Shown piece by piece: positions 7,422 to 8,895 of a DNA stretch of 8,895 bases; position 1 is the first letter of the stretch; the number at the start of each line of letters is the position of its first letter. The notes under the pieces are model-generated. The model did not search any database and was not told the DNA's origin. It worked only from the letters and a program-made list of their open reading frames with translations. Source of the stretch: Lachnospiraceae bacterium (GTDB lineage Bacteria > Bacillota > Clostridia > Lachnospirales > Lachnospiraceae); the NCBI GenBank assembly GCA_003446735.1, contig DMCJ01000225.1, forward strand, positions 1 through 8,895, given 5' to 3'. A program made the translations under genes and the position numbers.

Positions 7422-8285
7422 TCAGATCTGGTCGGCATCAAGAGCGGCAACATAATCGGCAAGATAGAAATCATCATCTTTGTTTGCCTTAAAATATGTT
7501 CCTATATTTCTTCCGTCCATAATGCGATGTATTATCCTCATATCCGAAGCATTGGCTATTATCATATCGGCTCCGGCGCTCGTTGCGATCTTTGCAGCAG
7601 AAAGCTTTGTGTTCATGCCTCCGGTTCCGGATAAGCTGCCGGTAGATGACTTACCCATATTAAGTATATGATCATCGAGTTTATCGACTTCTGATATGAA
7701 CTTAGCATCGGGATTAACGTTAGGATCATCCGAATAAAGTCCGTCTATATCGGAAAGAAGTATGAGCAGATCCGCTTCGACAAGTGCCGCAACTATGGCC
7801 GAAAGCGTATCGTTATCACCGAATTTGATCTCAAATGTCGTAACGGTATCGTTTTCGTTAACTACAGGGACAACGCCCATTTTTAAAAGCTCCGAAAATG
7901 TATTGTGGGCATTTAATCTGTTTAAGGGATCGGAAACCGTATTTTTGGTCATAAGTATCTGAGCAGTCTCATGATGATATTCGGAAAATATCTTCTGATA
8001 AGTCATCATGAGCCTTGCCTGACCTAAGGCAGCACAGGCCTGCCTGAAGGGCACGGTCTCATCTTCCGTCTTTTTCTTGTTTAAAAGTTTTCTTCCTACA
8101 GCTATAGCACCCGAAGATACAAGGATAACGTCTTTTCCCTTGTTGCGAAGGTCGCATATCTCACGGACTAAAACATCTAACTTTATATAATCAAGTCCGC
8201 CGGTCTCCTCATGCTGAAGGGAGGAAGAACCGACCTTTATGACTATCCTTTTTTTATCTTTTATCGCATCCCGTAAATTACTCAT
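7422..8285 (-). CDS. proB: glutamate 5-kinase ProB, short form without PUA domain
   Basis: Phosphorylates L-glutamate to gamma-glutamyl phosphate, the first and usually proline-inhibited step of proline synthesis. The 287 residues form an amino-acid-kinase fold: IVIKVGSSSL (14-23), VILVSSGAIAVG (53-64), ALGQARLMMTYQ (86-97), VVNENDTVTTFEIKFGDNDTLSA (141-163), LLILLSDIDGLYSDDP (173-188) and SGTGGMNTKLSAAKIA (219-234). The end is only about 50 residues after the last motif, so the C-terminal PUA domain of the roughly 365-residue E. coli and B. subtilis enzymes is absent; short forms are known in other Firmicutes. The ATG overlaps the FAD-protein gene by 8 nt with only a weak upstream AGG. The partner gene proA is not downstream; a folate enzyme is there instead. 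Confidence 0.96.
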   Translation of the reverse strand: MSNLRDAIKDKKRIVIKVGSSSLQHEETGGLDYIKLDVLVREICDLRNKGKDVILVSSGAIAVGRKLLNKKKTEDETVPFRQACAALGQARLMMTYQKIFSEYHHETAQILMTKNTVSDPLNRLNAHNTFSELLKMGVVPVVNENDTVTTFEIKFGDNDTLSAIVAALVEADLLILLSDIDGLYSDDPNVNPDAKFISEVDKLDDHILNMGKSSTGSLSGTGGMNTKLSAAKIATSAGADMIIANASDMRIIHRIMDGRNIGTYFKANKDDDFYLADYVAALDADQI

Positions 8286-8895
8286 TTTTAATAAACCTGT
8301 TTATTATCCTTTCCGATACTTTTATACCGTCCGATGCGGCACTTATTATACCGCCCGCATAACCCGCGCCTTCTCCGCATGGGTATAATCCGCTTACATT
8401 GATACTCTCTAAGCTGTTTTCATCTCTTATGATCCTTACGGGAGAAGAAGTCCTTGTTTCGGAGCCGAACAAAAGAGCATCATCCATATCAAAGCCCTGT
8501 ATCTTTTGCCCGAATTCCATCATCGCACTTAAAAATGCTTCTTCGATCTTATAAGGATATATGCCTCTTAAATTCGCTTTTTCGTATTTTCCCAAAGTAT
8601 ATGGCAAAACCCGGCCGAAGTCTTTGGTCTTTGTATCATTTATGAAATCTCCGAGTCTTTGAACGGGTATTCTTCCGTTACAAAGCTCAAATGTCTTTTT
8701 TTCGATCTGTCTTTGAAATTCGATACCGGAAAGAACGTCCCCCGTTCCAAAATCTTTTTCATCAACGCTTACAACGATCGCGGCGTTAGCATTTATGCCA
8801 TCCCGTTTTGAATAGCTCATTCCGTTAACGCATAAGGCATTTTCTTCGGAAGATGAATTAATGACATATCCTCCCGGGCACATGCAGAAACTGTA
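8278..8895 (-). CDS. FAD-dependent dehydrogenase, COG2509-like, C-terminal part (start outside window)
   Basis: The frame is open to the right edge and gives 205 residues beginning YSFCMCPGGYVINSSSEE, so the ATG at 8883 is an internal Met and the true start lies outside the window. The MCPGG motif, GMSYSKRDG, and the C-terminal YPCGEGAGYAGGIISAASDGIKVSERI resemble the end of the roughly 530-residue NAD(P)/FAD-dependent oxidoreductases of COG2509. In that family the glycine-rich GEGAGYAGG stretch closes the FAD site. The dinucleotide-binding N-terminus cannot be seen here. The physiological substrate of the family is not established to my knowledge. The gene ends inside the proB start region (8 nt overlap), suggesting co-transcription but not a shared pathway. 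The family call is by recall of motifs. Confidence 0.85.
   Translation of the reverse strand, partial: YSFCMCPGGYVINSSSEENALCVNGMSYSKRDGINANAAIVVSVDEKDFGTGDVLSGIEFQRQIEKKTFELCNGRIPVQRLGDFINDTKTKDFGRVLPYTLGKYEKANLRGIYPYKIEEAFLSAMMEFGQKIQGFDMDDALLFGSETRTSSPVRIIRDENSLESINVSGLYPCGEGAGYAGGIISAASDGIKVSERIINRFIKNE
8289..8306. repeat. 18-bp inverted repeat just upstream of proB
   Basis: TAATAAAC-CT-GTTTATTA has perfect 8-bp arms around a 2-bp centre. It lies within the last codons of the FAD-protein gene and ends 3 nt before the proB ATG (8285), covering the region where a proB ribosome binding site would be. It could act as an operator-like site or a weak RNA stem, or be chance in AT-rich sequence. 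There is no run of T to make it a terminator in the transcribed direction. The repeat itself is certain; a function is not. Confidence 0.3.

Noticed and set aside
7421..7477. Longer 5-formyl-THF cyclo-ligase start at 7477, adding MMISILPIMLPLLMPTRSD
   Set aside because: The extra residues come from reading the 3' end of proB out of frame and look hydrophobic by accident; the family starts near MDKKEIR, and the ATG at 7420 directly follows the proB stop.
8881..8883. ATG as the start of the FAD-dependent protein
   Set aside because: The frame continues to the window edge with YSFC in front of MCPGG, as in full-length relatives, so this Met is internal and the gene is truncated by the window.
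1..8895. Search for a mobile element, CRISPR array, riboswitch, tRNA or defence system
   Set aside because: Genes occupy essentially every base, all are recognised housekeeping families, and I saw no regularly spaced repeats, transposase motifs or non-coding gaps longer than 10 nt.

Overview
The window is an ordinary, densely packed bacterial chromosome segment, probably from a Clostridia member close to Lachnospiraceae (Butyrivibrio/Eubacterium-like). I infer this from moderately AT-rich DNA, frequent ATA and AGA codons, an endonuclease-type MutL, a short ProB without a PUA domain, and the gene set and order. The genus call is inference by eye; no search was run.

All seven genes lie on the minus strand, so transcription runs from the right edge to the left. 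In that order they are: the C-terminal part of a COG2509-type FAD-dependent dehydrogenase (8895-8278, 5' end outside the window); proB, glutamate 5-kinase (8285-7422); a 5-formyltetrahydrofolate cyclo-ligase (7420-6806); miaB, tRNA methylthiotransferase (6825-5404); mutS (5411-2760); mutL (2749-839); and miaA, tRNA dimethylallyltransferase (842-1, its C-terminal end cut by the window edge). The miaA fragment is easy to miss because it has no stop codon in the window; I translated it directly from the sequence.

Every junction is an overlap or a gap of at most 10 nt: 8 nt overlap, 1 nt gap, 20 nt overlap, 8 nt overlap, 10 nt gap, 4 nt overlap. No stretch of 300 bases, or even 20, lacks a gene. 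I see no promoter, terminator, tRNA, riboswitch, mobile element or CRISPR array. The simplest reading is one polycistronic unit with translational coupling.

Three themes are combined. MutS and MutL are the mismatch-recognition and nicking partners of DNA mismatch repair. MiaA and MiaB catalyse successive steps making ms2i6A at position 37 of tRNAs that read UNN codons. ProB and the folate cyclo-ligase are small-molecule metabolic enzymes (proline entry step, folate recycling). The FAD protein belongs to a family without an established substrate.

I found no convincing new system. The points most worth a second look are the beta-clamp-binding pentapeptides in both MutL (in its linker) and MutS, the mutS-mutL pair enclosed by miaB and miaA, the absence of proA next to proB, and two 18-bp inverted repeats, one of them at the FAD gene/proB junction.
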